A program made the position numbers and the translations under genes. 64,000 nt of DNA from Ifrita kowaldi (Eukaryota > Chordata > Aves > Passeriformes > Cinclosomatidae). This document shows positions 37,991 to 52,900 of the stretch, one piece after another. Within the stretch, counting starts at the first letter, position 1. The number at the start of each line of letters is the position of its first letter. The stretch covers positions 434,001-498,000 of the forward strand of contig VZRS01010750.1 in assembly GCA_013398055.1 (NCBI GenBank), written 5' to 3'. The notes below the pieces were generated by a model that had not been told where the DNA came from, ran no database searches, and was given only the letters and a program-made list of their open reading frames with translations.

Positions 37991-40900
37991 TCTCCATGCA
38001 GTGGGTCTGTAAGGCTATTTAACATAGCTGATATTTCAGTTCCCTTTCTAAAACAAGGCTGCATGTGAAACAGCCTCTTTAAACAGTATGAAGGTTTAAA
38101 AAACTACAAAATGTGAGAAACATGGTTCAGCTGTCACACTGAATACAAATGCTCAGGTACCTGTCTACCACCACAAATTATTTTTACCTTTCCCTTCACA
38201 TCAAGGCTTTGATGACCACAATGCTTTAAGTGCACCAACTCGTTTCAACCAAAATTTCTCAAAGATGAGTGAGACCTCACAGTCTGTTCTTTGTGTGGGT
38301 TTGGGGGCTTTTTTATGAGAGTGGGTATCTGGATACTTTTTACTGACTCCTTTAGAAGAAAATCTTCAGAACTCATTCATTATTACCTGTCAGAGAACTA
38401 AGACAGGAGAAAAACATCTCCAGTGAGACCTGACCCTGACTTAGACACATAAGACATGAAGCAGTCTGATTTCACTGATTCTGGTGCTGAGGCACACCAC
38501 TGGTTTCACTGGGGGTGTGCAGACAGGATAATTCTCTCCATATGCTAGATAACTTTGGGTTCTAGTCCTGTCAGTGGAAGGTTCTTTCCCATACACCACA
38601 TCCAATCCTGGTGCTGAATACAGAACTGGCATTTTACTTCAAGTCTTCTTCAAAGCACTCATCACTGTAACACCTAACTGGTTCAAAATCTTTTATGACT
38701 TTATCTACATAACAACCTGATGATGGAGAGACGTATAATTATCTCATTTGACTAGTGAGGAACTTAAAGAGATTAAGATGAAAATAGTAAAAGAAAAAAA
38801 GCCCATTAATTTTAGGTGCCCACTTTAGGATGTCTAGGAATTAATCTTTTAGAGTACTTAGCATAATGTAGTCGTATACACTCAAGAATTTCACTGCAGT
38901 CAGAAGTGCTTGGCACTTTTTATGTAGAAACTCTAATCTAAAGCACTTCCAGATAGAGGAGCATGTAATTATTGGCCAATCCAAATTACTGTCCAGCATC
39001 ACACCAGAATTTTGTGGTGGAGTGAGGGAGAGAATCCAGTTTTCCAGGGGTTCTGTGGCATTGCCCTTCTCTTTTCATGACATCCTGCCTGCAGCACTGA
39101 GTGTAACCTAACAGCAGTCACAAAGAAAGCCAAGACCCGGCAGGTAATAAACTTTTCCCCACACAGGTATAGCACATCCTCCCTTCCATGAACTGAATGA
39201 ACCAAGGGTCCTTTGGAAAGCAGTTGGTATCTGAGTACAGTCATTGTCTGAGTACAGACTATGCCCTTTCACAAGGGTTCTGGGTAAGATTTCATAGATG
39301 GACACCCATTCTTCTAATCCCTCTCTCCTAAACCCCCATCTCCTTATCTCCTTTCTTCTAATTTTGGAATCCCTTGATTTGCATTCAGAAGGTCATCTAA
39401 ACATAATGTTTGCCCCAGTACAACACAACTGCATATGTACCATCAAAACAAGCACTAGGAACCTCCTTTCATTTCAGAAATACGCCGTTTAAAATAGAGA
39501 CTTACAGAGGACACATTTTTTGCAATGCCATTAATATTTATCTTGAATTCCTAGCAAATTTTGGGCTTGATTTTCTGTGGATATTGAGGGGATTGTAAAA
39601 CAACTTGTCTCAGCAAGTTCTGGGTGGGCATCTGCTGCATCACAGATATTCAATGGTATATCAAAAAGATCCATCTCATCCATACCACCTTTTCTGAAGG
39701 TTGTTTTCTGATATTGACTGAGCCAAACATTTTTAAGATGTACAGACTTTTCAAAATGTGGAAGTGGCAATACTTACATCTGGTCTTTTTGAAACCAGCT
39801 CCTTCACACAGAGATGATACTTGTCAAGCAGCATCAAGTAACAGTGTCTAGTAAGAGTCTTAAAGTCAGGCACATCAGTTTCTAATTTAACTCATAAAAT
39901 AGCTAAAGTAATCCAGTAATCTCACTTTTATACATACAGATAAGAACACGAGCAGCTCGTTGACTCAGACAGGAGCCACCATTTTATATTTTCTCTTCTC
40001 ATTCGATGCATTTTTCAGTGTCTCTCTCCCCTTCATAAAATACAGTGAAACATTGTGAATATTCATAACACACAGAGTTGTGATTGCTAAGGCACATGTT
40101 ATGAGCAGCAAAAGTATTTAACTCAGATGTTGACTTGGAAAAATGAAGGTCAGTCTTGACTGTGGAGCTGGAATTGCATCATTTTGACTTAAAAATAAAA
40201 AAATAGATGTGGAAGGAGGAGGTGTATCCGAGTAAAAGAACAAGAAAGGTAAAATTTTCTAATGTTTAGCACAAAAGAACATCAAAAAAATGTAAGAAGG
40301 AATTGACACGCTGGGATATTTCACCTACAGTGGGCAGTAAGAAAAAGGGGGACACACAGAGGAGCCAGTGGTGTCTTACAAAGCAAATGGCAGTGGGGAC
40401 ATTCTCCAAGAAACTGCATCACTCACAAGACATCCTTAGCACAGAGGTGTATTCAGAGAGCATGAATTAGCTGTGAGTTAATACATTTGGTAGGGTTCTA
40501 CTCGAATGGAACATACACATGGGCCATTTCTGAAAAATGAATATTCTATAGTTAGCATCATTAAACATGGGATAACTGCCTCCCACAACAATAACACTGT
40601 CTACAGCATTTGTCATGTTTCCAAATATGGGAGATGCCACTGAAAAGATAAACATGACAGCTTGGTAAATAGCCAAAGCAACTCTTACAAGTTATGCCTA
40701 TGTCAAGTAATATTTTTGACCTGATTTGCACAGTATGAGAGGGGAAAATAAATATTTTATTTTGAAAGTTTGTTGGAAAAATAACGCAATGATCCTAAAC
40801 AGATCCGCAAGTGACAGTCTGTTAATTTAAAAGTATACTATATGATAGGGAGCATCTTTTCCAATTAGCCAGCCATGACTGCACTGTATTTTGAAAAGAC

Positions 40901-43900
40901 TGAGAAAATGTACTAGCCTGTTTTTGTTGAGCTGATAATTCTCTGAAATGAATAGCCAGAAATTTTCCCATACGTCTTTACGGATGCATGCTTTGGCCAT
41001 CCGGAAGGGCTTGAGAAAGGGTTCTGTGGCCCTGCACTGGACTGCTACAGTCTGGGGTAGTCAGCCAATTTATAGAAGAGCTGAAGACTTTTCTTCCTCC
41101 TGGAATGAATGTCTTTGGAATGAAAATTTTTAGTCTAGTCTAAAACCAAAATAATGCTAAGCATATCTTACTAGCTCCACAGAAGTGAAAGCATGTGCAC
41201 ACTGCTAGAGGAGAAAAACTGTGTTTGCAGCCCAGAATAATTTTTATTTGTGTGGTTTTTTGTGTATCTATGTACAGACACATGCTCTTACAAAAATGCA
41301 TCTATATATTGTGTATTGTTACATGCAGGAATCATTTTTAAAAGAAACAGCAAAAAACTTTTCTTCTACTAGAGATTTGATGCTTCTTAAGGGAGAAAAA
41401 ACCCCAACACTGACACAGAAGAGATAAAAAACAACTGAAGGACTAGTCAGAACAACAAAAACGAATGACTTGTTTCAGGATGTCTGTATGTATCATGGCA
41501 ATAATATCTAATTAGGTTAAGTGTTCTATTTAATAATTCACTGTGTAATGAGATAGAGTAACACAGAGTAATGGGATTTGTCAAAGCCCAAGCCAGTGCA
41601 GTATAAAACATGTTAGATATTTAAAACACTTTCAGAATAACAAGATCAGTTGATTTAAAAGCCACTTATGATGTTGTGCTGTTGTGAACTGCCACATCCT
41701 ATGGGTTATCTGATGGGAAAGCTGTTTACTTGTCCTTTCAAAACTTTTTTTGTCACTGACTTTCAGGAGGAGATTATCTCTGTGCACTAAGCAAATTGCA
41801 TAAAAGCAGGAAACTATGAAAATATGTATTCTTAAGCCTTTCTGAGGCAGAAAAGGAAAAAGAAAAGAAAAAATATACCTCCTATAAAATAGCCGGTACA
41901 TAATCTCAGAAGTTCATTATAGCCTTGAGCACACTGGTTTGCATCCCAGATTAAAGGATTTTCAAAAGGAACTGTGATTGTCTTGTCACGGTTGAGCTAG
42001 ATATTAGTTGGCTGAGCTGAGTATCAAATATGGGAAATTAGTTGCCATTAAAAGCTAGCTTCAGGCAGTTCATTTCTCATCAGCCAAGCTGTGTGAGCCT
42101 CCTGCTGTGGACAGTGAACATTAGCTTACTAAATACTTTTGCTAATCAGACACCACATTACTAACAGAGGTGCCTGAATTTAGAGAGGAGGAGTTGGATG
42201 GCAGATACTGAAAATCCGTCTGAGGTAAGATTAACTGCTTTTCTTTATCAGAAGAGTTAACTTGTCTTTTCCCCAGGCCTCTATTAAAAAAAGATAAGAC
42301 CAAATGCTTCTCTGGTTTTGTTTCTGCTTTTTGAACCATTCTTCTATCATTATTATTTTCAATCCTGGGAAAGCCATAGAGGAGGCAAATTGAGTCAAGG
42401 TAACTTAAAAGTTAGATAATAGGAATTTGCTGCATTGGTGGTGCTTTAGGAATTTGCTGGCTTGGAGGAGAACAACTATTTACTACACCATCATCTTTGA
42501 AATAAAATTTGTGCTCAGTGCGAGGTACAGAGAGCTGCAACAGGACATGACATGCCACATTTGCACTTCTGCTGTGGTGCTTTAAAGGAAGAAATAATCT
42601 GGTTTTGACAAAATCAGAACGGACCTGAGTGTCTGACCTAGCCCCAAATTTATTTTACTCTTATTTTACTGGAGGTTTGGAAACATTAGTGGCATTTTTC
42701 TTCTCTTAGCATGCTCCTTTGCATTTATTTCATTGCTACAGCCACACACTAAAGTAGTAGTTTCTGGTCTTACTAGATTTCCAGGAAGATGTCTAGGTGC
42801 TGAGGAAATTCAGCACATAACCTGCAGGTAAATGTGTTTGACCTAAAATGAACAGGCGGATTTTCACATGTCACTAGACTATTTTGTCGATGTTACAAAT
42901 GCCTTTGAAAGTATTGTTAGAAATTAACCCAGTACATTAGACAGGGAGATAGAAACACAGTAGGATTAGTCCAGGAGATGCAACACTCAGGAGCAATGGG
43001 AAGACTGAGCTAAGGAGTGTGGTAACCAAAGGCAGTCATGTCCCTTGTAAGAGAAACTCTTATACAGAGAAAAACTGCACTGCAGAGAAGATGTCTGATT
43101 CCCAGGACAGGACACAGACGCAGCAGCTACACATCTCTCATGCTACCTCACTACCCCAGCTTCCAACTAACTCCCAAAACTTCTACTCCTGTTAGTGCCA
43201 AAGTGAAAGGGTCTTTTAAATGTGAAGAGGAAGGGACTGTGCCTTAGGACTCTGTTCTGATGCTTGGCCTCAATGTGGTGATCAGCTCTAAAGTTATCCT
43301 GTAGGTAAGCATCTCTGCTCTTTCTTTTATGTCTTTCTTCAAGAAAACAGATAAGTGGACGAGTAAACCAACTTCTATACTTGATAAAAAAGGCAGAAAA
43401 AACTGAGGGTAATGATGAAGGTGATGCTAAGCTCTTCTTCACTTTCAAGATTTTTGTGCCTCTAGACAAGCCCAGGAGTAGATCTTTAAATGCCAGATGA
43501 ACTGCAACCTCAAAATCAGAAGCCAGTAAAGGCTTTACATGGCAACTAAGTGAAAACCATTACTAAAATTCTGCATATACAAATGCCATTATTTATGCCT
43601 AGCACTGAGGAGCACACCACCTTGTCTACCTCTAGAGTCCAGGCAACAAGAATAGGAAACAAGAATGCCCAGCTGGCCCCAAGCAGTGGGCCGTTTGGCC
43701 AGGTGCTCTGCTCCAACAGCAGCAGTGTGAAATACCTGGCCCTCCCCTCTAACCCATTCACTGTAGACACAGAATTAGAGATGATGGTACATTCATTTAT
43801 TCACTCTATTACTATACTGTTGGTCTGTGGATTTGTGTATCTTTTCTTCGAACCAGCTGAAACCATCTGTCTCTACAAGCTTGTCCAGAGTTTCCCTCTG

Positions 43901-46900
43901 TCTGTTTTAAAGCAATCTTGTACTAGTTACTGAGTGCCTGGACTACTGGAGGATGAAAGAGCTGCATTAATGTTATCTGTCATCTCCATGATTTTATATC
44001 CATGAAACACCTTCCCATCTCACCAATCTTTTCCTTTACAAGAGTTTCAGCTTGAGTGTCTCCTCATAATGGCTGATGTTTCCTCTCTCTGATGGTTCCA
44101 CCTGTTCCCCTGCCCCTCCTTCTCTGTTTTATAAAGACCCGAGAAATTACTGAACCTCGAGTCTGGAATGAATTTGTAGGTTTTATCAGATTTCCGTGCC
44201 CTGTTTTCTCCCGTTGTGCACGCCTCCCAGCTGTCATTTGTCAACCAGGTACAAACACATGCAGCACCCTCTAGAGTTGGTCAGGGCCTCTCTGGCTCCC
44301 CAAAGGGTGTTACATATGGTCACCTTTGGAATCTTCAGGAGGTGCTCCCTACGCAAAAGCATCTAAAAGCTAAAACTTTTCAGAGCATTTAGACAATAAG
44401 AGTTTTTGATTCACACAGTTTGATTTGGGCTATCCCTCTTCTTGTTTTTCCTCAGGGCTCATCTTCTCACCAGTAACACGGTAGGTTTAAAATGTGTTCT
44501 ATTTATCTGTGGCAAGAAAGAGACCCTTTCAGCCTGTGCAGAACTGCAGTGTACACATTCATTGAAAATAACTGAATAAAACTCCAAATGTATACACTAA
44601 ACTAAATACCTAATGAGCAACTGTACTCCCAGTACTCGAGCTGTTCTTTTGTGGTTTGCCAGTACAAAACAAAATGTAGCTAAGTTACTCTGACTCACTA
44701 CTTAACAGCTCTGCATACATTAATGATTGCACTTACTAAAAGCTTTAAATTGGTACCAGTTTGATGGAAACTGTCAAGTCTACAGTCATTGTTTCTGACA
44801 GTATTATGTGTTTCAAGTTATTGTACCACTTAGTGCCTTGTTTCCTCATGTAATAGTTTTATGTTGGAAGGTCTGTTTTGTTAAAGACATTTTTACTGTA
44901 TGGGCTCAAAAGAGGATTACAGTTTCTCTGGGCGAACTGATCACATGAGGGAGGGGAAGCAGGTCAATTCAGCTTCCAAATTCAAGGAAGGTGTTTTATC
45001 CTCTACATATGGTGAATGTAAATTTTATTGAAAGCCCTGAATTAACTGCAGCCTCCTGTTGAAGCTATACAAATAGTGTCATATGTGCCCTGGAAAGAGA
45101 GACTTCTTTGTTTGTCTTCTGGTAGCACTCTGTTTTCTGGAGCCTAAAAGACAATTACTTCCTTGCAAACACAGGCAGATTAAATAAGCCACATTTTGTC
45201 CTTTTTGCCATCTGCCCCTTGCTTACTTTATTTTAAGCTGCATGACTAAGCTTTACTATCTGACATGTGAAGGTGGGACATGCTGTTTTCCTGCTCAGCT
45301 CCTTGAGGCTTGTAATGAATCTGAAGAAGCAGAACGGATCTGCAAAGGAGTGAGTCAGAAAATCAGCAACTGTACAATAATTACTTGCTGTGCCAAATAG
45401 CAGGACTTGGATCATAACATAACAAAATCTCCTCAAGGAAGTTTCATGAAGAAAGAAAAATATATATTTCTTTCTTCCAAAAAAATGGCTGGTGGGCCTT
45501 ATTCTGTTCCTCATGTAGCTCCACCAGTGAAAAAGAGATCAGAGCTTCACCCAGATTATACAGAAACCTATTTTGTGGGTAACTCTGAGAGCAGAAGAGA
45601 AGGAAGGAAGGAAGATAGGAGCACCCATAATTAAATTCAAGATTCACTCTTAAAAAGCATCAACCCTTTTCCCTAAGCTTTCTTGCAGGACAGAGACCTT
45701 CACAAGCAGCAAGTGGGAGAGTCTCAGGAAGCAATACTCTGTGAGGAGATGGCAGGGGCAAAGCATTCTCCTCTGGTGTCAGGGATGTTCTGCCTAGTGG
45801 GAGCTTCTGCATGGGCCCCAATCCTGAGAGCTGGGCTGGGGGCTAGTGGAACTGAGTGGTGGGCCACTCATCACAGCATGAAGGGCTGCCACCTTGCCAG
45901 TGAAGCAATGCATTAAAGCCTCTCTCCAGCCTTGGACCAGCTGAGGATTATGTACTGAAGCAGACTCAGTTTCAGGTAACCAGGGACCAGGAACAAACCT
46001 GAAGAAAGTCATTCAGAGGAGGGGAAGGTGAGACAATCTCCTTTGTATATAAGACACTTCTGTGTCTGTGCCTATACAGGGAAGTATGAGTTCACAAGTA
46101 TGTCACGTGTTGGGAAGCCTACTGGTCATAAGGACTGTTGTTTCCCTCTCCCAAGAACATAAGGTACTTGTTTAGTGGGTTTTCCTCCTTGTTTTAAAGT
46201 ATTGGAGCAAGGACTGTACTTGGGTGAGTGATTTTATCTAAAACTATAGGCCCCATATCCTTAATTGGGATGCCTTTCTATTACTACTACTACAGCAGCG
46301 GAGATAGACTTGGTGATACACCCCAAAAAGCCTGAGAACTTGCTGATCTGTGTAACCAGGCAGCATCTTTCACAACCCAGCTGCCCAGGCAGAGACCTCA
46401 GATGGGGCAGTGAGTCAGGACCACCAGAGCCAAGAATAAGAACAGTCTGCAACCTCCTGACTAGTGGCTGCCTGTTTTGCTGGCCAAATTACTGAAACAA
46501 ATATTTGGAGCAACTTAAGAGTAAGGCTTTGTCCTGAAGGGAGCACTGGCTTCTGTTAAAGGTCAGTGCAACCTTCGCGTCTCTTCCTCAAAGAGCAAAA
46601 CAGCCATTGGCCAGTCTGGTTTTGCACCTTCCCTTTCCAGCAGCCAGTACAGCAGGACCAGGACGGCAAAGACAACTCATCTGTATGTGAGTGGGTATCT
46701 CACATGATGGGGTCCATCCACCCCCTGGGGGAAGCACATCCCAGACCCATGCCCTTCCCACGTTCTCCACTCCATTGTCTACAAAGCATTCTGCATGTTG
46801 CCTTTGCTACCATGATGTCCACAAGCTTTTTAACTGTACATTTCATGGACTGTGTTTTGTGGCAATTGCAAAAGATGAAGGCTGGGGGATGGAGGGGTGG

Positions 46901-49900
46901 ATCAAGAAAGGCTTGCATCTGCTGGAGATGCAGTCCCTGGAGGCATAGGAGGCAAAATTGTATCCAAGAGGCTGGGTATATGTGAATAGCCTGCCCAGAG
47001 TTCCCCTCTGCTTTTAGGAGGGCCAGGCAGCTCACAAGGGCAATTCAATGTTTAAATGGACTGAAATGACCTTTCTGTGACTACAGAGGAGCTACAGAGA
47101 AGCATGATCTGCATGTTAGGTGCTTAATGACAGATTGAATCCAGGCTTCTACCTGAACAGTGATGACAGCTTACTAGGTGAGAAGGAGAATCATAGTAGC
47201 GGAGATGGAGCTTTACATGATTTGAGCTGTGAGCTCATCTGGGTAACAGGGGCCCGGGATGCTCAGAAAAGACAGAAAGATATCATGTCCATAGTACATT
47301 TTTTCTTTTAACTCTATCCCCTGACTTAAGTCCTTCACTCTGTATATCCATTGGTGCTGTAAAACTGTTCTGTGCTTAATATATTAGGACATATTTACAG
47401 GTATGTCTGTTTTAATACACAAAAGAGGTTGCTCTGGAAATTATGTGCGCTGTTAGAATGATGGTAAAAGCAAGTGTAGGGATTGTCATATTATCCTACT
47501 TCCTCAGTCTCGTGCCTATCAGAGAAACACCATCTAGGACACTTCACAGAGAAACAATTCACTATAAAACTATCAAAAGATTAAAGTTTTCTGTGTTTTA
47601 TTGCCTTTTGATACTGGAAGATTTGTTTATATCTTGGGAGTGCTATGATAGTTGCTCTGCTGGTGCGTGGGATCTTAGGGCTCTGAGGTTTAACATCCCC
47701 ACAAGCCAACACAGATAAGAGCAATCTGAGAAGACTCTGCTGTCACACAAGGAACCTGGAATAACAAAATCCAGGCAGAACAAATACAGAGTTTCTGCCT
47801 TTGTTTGAAGTGCCGAAGAAGTGCAGGTCAGAGCTATAAACAGGGAAGGGAGGAAGGATAAAACATTTCTGTCATTCCTTCAGGAGCTGTTGCTACTCAG
47901 AAAATCTTGAGTAACTTGAAAGTTCTGTGCATTTTTTCTTTTCTCTAAGCATATGGGCTCTTCTATTACGTGAGCCAAAGACCTTTAATATCCAGCAGCA
48001 AAATAGGAATCCTGTGATATTAGCAGTTGTATTCAGATAATTACCATTTCTCTCCCTTTTGTAATTCATAGTAGCGTGCTTTACAAAGCACTGTCACAAA
48101 CATACTGGACATGGCACAGAGTCATACCGAACCTGCTCACACACAGCGAAACTCCTTAACCAGGCTTCCAGGTCTCAGATAAAGCCCTCCTAAGCTCCCC
48201 CATTTCCATGTTTTGCCACTCCCAAGCTCACGCAGAGTCCTCATGTGAAGGATGCTAAAGCCAGTTGCAGTCCTTTTCTGGCACTGACATGAGGCATAGC
48301 TGTGCCTTTGTGTTCTGCTACTCTCTCTTAAAACAATTTACATATGGTGAGAAACCACCCTGCCTTAACTTTATAATGGTTGGGAACTGCTCCTCTCTCC
48401 TATTACAGGCACACTCGGGCTGTGTTCTAAGCCTTTTTCCATGCTGTGAATGAAGCACCAGATGACATGAGCACCCAACTTCAAAAGGATGTGATATGTG
48501 AGAATAACAGAAAATAATACAAAGTTTCCTGTGGGCAAGTCTAGATAATTTTTGTTTAAAACTCAAGATTTCTAATTTATAACACTTATGAAATGGAAAA
48601 ATTAATTTTATTTATATAAGTGGCTTGTTTTGAAGCAATTGAATGACTTGCTTCTACAACAGGCATACAGTGGTCGTTTTTTCTCATTATTTCTGTGCAT
48701 TTATGCATCCTCTCCCCACCAACACACAGAGTTGTCAAGGTTCTTTAATAAACAGGATTCCTGGGGAAGGTCAGTGCATCTCAGCAGTACATTCACTACT
48801 CATTGCCCCAGCACCACCACAAAGTCTGGGAAATAGCTTCTGTTTTAGGAGCTAAACAGAGGTTTGGAGGCTGGCTGCCCTTACAGCCTGAGTTTTAGGA
48901 CAGCAGGATAGTGCTCACATAGTTGCTCTTCCAGTGTTGCAGATAAAATGATGCTCTCCCCAATGAATTGCTGAGCCAGTGGGCTGGTGATTTCAATTCA
49001 ATCAAAGTCAAATGAAATTTCTTGCCAGCAACAGGCAAAGTCATGAAGATATATGTTTTCACAATGTGCTATTCCATTCTGGTGAACAATCCATCAACCT
49101 CTTCTTACAGTCCTTTTCAAAATCTCCCCCAAAACCTGATATACTTGGGAGAATTTGCAGAAGAAAAGCTCTAGCTTTTATACAATCAAAGCAATATCCC
49201 AAAACACTTTCAGCTTGAACCTTTCTCAATTACTGCTGTGGAGGGTTGCATGGAGGGAAGGCTCTAATAAGCTGGGCCAGACCATTTCGGTTTATAAAGG
49301 TCAATGCCATCACCTTGAATCCTACCCAAGAGACCACTGGCAATTGCTGTGGTTTGTGGCACATTGTTGTTAAATGTTCCCTGCCTTTGATAAGTGGGAT
49401 AGCTCACGCTGTTAAATTCCCTCCAGAAATAGCTGCAAGTAGAATGCATTGCAGTTGTCTGATCTCAGGGTAACATGGATAAGCAGAAGAGGATGTGTGC
49501 CTGAAACAAAAGGTTATGCACACATGAAAAAGCACAGAGACAAAACCACAATTTTCAGCACAAACTCTTTCTCAGGAATCCAGTTTCTCATATACTACAG
49601 ATCTTACCTTGATGACTGCAGACCCCTCAAGTCCTGTAAATCTGGTGGTAGATAATACCTTTACACTACTGATTATTAATACAGATAAATTTCTAGAGAT
49701 TCTGTGTAGACCATGGTGATCTCACCAAAGATTGGTTTATGAATTGGGTCGTTTGTTCACATAGAAATAGCTATAATAGGGACATTGAGACGCACACCTT
49801 CTCCACACTACAGACACTGTAATCCTATCTCCTAACTAACCTCTGCAGTCTCCCCATGTTCGTTTGAATGAGTGAAACAGAGTGAAGCTTTGAGCTGACC

Positions 49901-52900
49901 TCTCCATAGAGACCTTCGAATGGATAAATCTACTGACCTTTGAGCTTTTGCAGTATAAAAAAGCAGCAAAGTCACTTCAAAGCAAGTTCCAGCTAGTACA
50001 ACAAAGAACCACTGGCTTGTCAAAAATACTTTTAGATCAGCTAAGTCTGACATTTCCAGTAAAATCATGTTGGACAGGTTTTACTCATGTTTTCACTCGA
50101 TGTTAGACAGAGCCCCCTGACTGACAATACAGATGCAGTTTTTGATCCCTGTCCAGACACATGACTCCCCAATAATCTCTACCCTCTGCCCCAGAAAAGA
50201 TATCTATTGACAGCAGCTATTTAGATTGCAACTATCAACATGCAACAATGTGAGCAGAGGCCTCACTATACCTTCTGTGAGTCTATTTGTCTCTGTGCCT
50301 CCAAGGACAGTGGCAACTCCCAGCACCAACACAAAAGCTGTGACATGAAGCCATCCAGAAAGAGTCAAAATCCAGACTTCACATCAAGATGCTGCTGCCC
50401 TCTCCCTGAAGAGGTACACATGGTGTCCAAATGCCAGTGATGAAGCCATTTGAATGGTGCAGCAGAATATTCACAGCAAGAAAAAATCAGTTTCACTTAT
50501 GCTGGTGCCAGATCTTGTGATCTAACCTATTTGTATCAAAAAAAAATGTGCTGCATTTTACTGTGCCAGTATGTTAATAGGTCATTCCCCACCACCCCTC
50601 CCCTATTTTCCCCACACATCCTTAGACTAAGACTTCACAACTTTGTTGTTCCTTAGGTGGTCACGCTTAGCCATGAGCATAAGATGTTCACACCAGGAAT
50701 TTTAGTTTCTTCCTCCTGTGACATCATTTGTGACTCATTTATAAAGCAGCATGACAGCTGAACAAAATCAGGGCAAAAGACCTTTAAAAGCCCTTGTGTC
50801 CACAGTGAGAGAGAAAAGACCTCCATAATTATCTACCAGGTTCTCCACAGAGAAATCGATGACCACCCACCCTCCTTCAGATTTCTGAGTACCAGCTGTT
50901 TCGGGCACTTATGCTTTTGTTGGCTCTTATACAGACAGCAAGGTACCAGATAACAAAGGAATTACATTTATTGCAGCATAACAATGATTATTAAAGTACT
51001 ATGCTTATCATGCTACCACACCATGAGAAAATCTCTAATACTACAGGAATCTCAGGAATTCTCAGCATGAAATCAGCATGGTCAAACAGCTGTTTCTCAT
51101 GACACGTTGAGTAAGCCTGGCATCATCTGGGTGTTTAGTTGCTTCAGATTGGCTAGGAATCGAAAATATTTTTTTTCCACCTAATTATGTCTTGCATACT
51201 TTAATAAACTTTTTTCATGGCATTATATAAACTAAATGAATCACAGTGATCTGAACATGACCGTCAAGTGCTGAACAAGATGAATAAAACTTTTTTCATT
51301 GTTATAGAAAAAAAGTCCAGCTGTTCCCTATCTCTAATAATAGTAATATGTGACATTAGAGAAAGTCTTCATAAACACATGCAAACCTTATTTACATAAC
51401 AAAATGCCTAATACCAACTAATTTAATAGGTATTTTACCAAATACCAATAAAATCCTTATATTTAATGTAAAAACTTACCTTTAGACACTTTTCCCTGCC
51501 CCTCCCTCTGAGGTGATGTGAGATTGAGATGTCCATTAAAAATACACCAGACCTTCACACAGAGTGGAACTGACATCCCGACGCAAGAAGAATTTTAGCT
51601 TGGATAAGTGATGTTGAGAATCCCCACAACAAATCTATCACTCTAGGTGTGGGATTCAAGATTTTTCCCTGGATAGGCAATAATATCTTCCTGAAACTTG
51701 ACTATACTTAAAACAGTTGTGAAGGAAAAAAAAAAATCAAAGAAATCAGGGAAAGCAAGCGTTAATGCCACTGGGAATAGCCTATTTAATGGGGAAAAAT
51801 CAAAGAGCGGTACAATTCTTAATTAAAAGAGTAGAACAGAGGGAGGGAGAGAAGATGGAGTCAGAGAAACTGGAGATGCCACTGTAAGCGTGAGTGAGGA
51901 ATCCATCAGGAGTTACAAGGCTGTTGTGCTGGAGAGGCTTATATTGCCTTGAAAATACCTTAACAAAGGTCCATTCATGAAAGTACATTAACAGAGGTCA
52001 TAAAAAGCATAAGCAGTTCTCAGTAACTTTTCTGAGATTTAAAATCAAAACTCAGTGTTCCTTTCCTATAATTTTCCTGCACAGTAAGTATTAGTTTGGC
52101 CAGGTATTTTCAGAAACACTTCATGGACCAGGAAAAGCATCTTTACTCTCATGCCCTCCTGCAAAGTAGAGCCTGTGCATTCCTGCACAGATAATTCTTT
52201 GTAGGGTCAGCATCATTTTCATTTGCATACTCAGAGTCAACCTGCTCTCCTGCATCTGTCACAAATGCCTGAGCAAATCAGTGGTAAAATGATGTGTCTT
52301 ATTATCTACTCCTTAAATCACTTAATCATAGGAAGCATGATGCACTTTGAAAGGTGTCTCAAGACACACTTTGCATGTCTCTCAGATGTGCTGCATAAAA
52401 GGTATTTGAAAGACACTGTCGATAGTGTTTTAGCCACCAAGAAATAACAGTATTGTAACTGTGTACTGCTTACTCTTTAGCACTAGTTGAGTAAAATCAG
52501 ACTCTTATAGTTTGTCTTAAATTGTAAACCAAGCAGCAAACTTGCAATCTATAGGCATGGATATATCCACATAGCCATGTGGGAAGAATGTAAAAACTAA
52601 ACTGAAAATTTACGGTCAATCAAAACCATAGCTGAGGAAACAAAATGCTGAAGAAACAGTGACTAACCTAAGGTTATGAAAAAGTAAATTCAAGGCTGAT
52701 GCAATTCCTCCTTGAAGTACTGTGTAACCTAAAGTAAGATAAAGACTCATTCAAAAAGAGGGAGATAAGGCAAGAAACTGGACCAATATTCAAGTAATAT
52801 TTTTGAAAGTTGTTGGTTTTCAGGAGCGGTATGAAGCCAGATGAAAACATAGAAAGTACAGGAAACATGAAAAACTTCATACGTTGAGAAGAGAAACAGG

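Noticed and set aside
43550..43933. 127-codon plus-strand frame
   Set aside because: No domain, no splice borders, and an overlapping antisense frame of similar quality; expected by chance in 64 kb.
46566..47035. 139-codon plus and 111-codon minus overlapping frames
   Set aside because: Mutually overlapping, no recognised domain and no splice context; GC-rich low-stop sequence.
52463..52520. Minus-strand donor-like GTAAGC with upstream acceptor-like site
   Set aside because: Stops in all three frames of the enclosed segment and weak borders.
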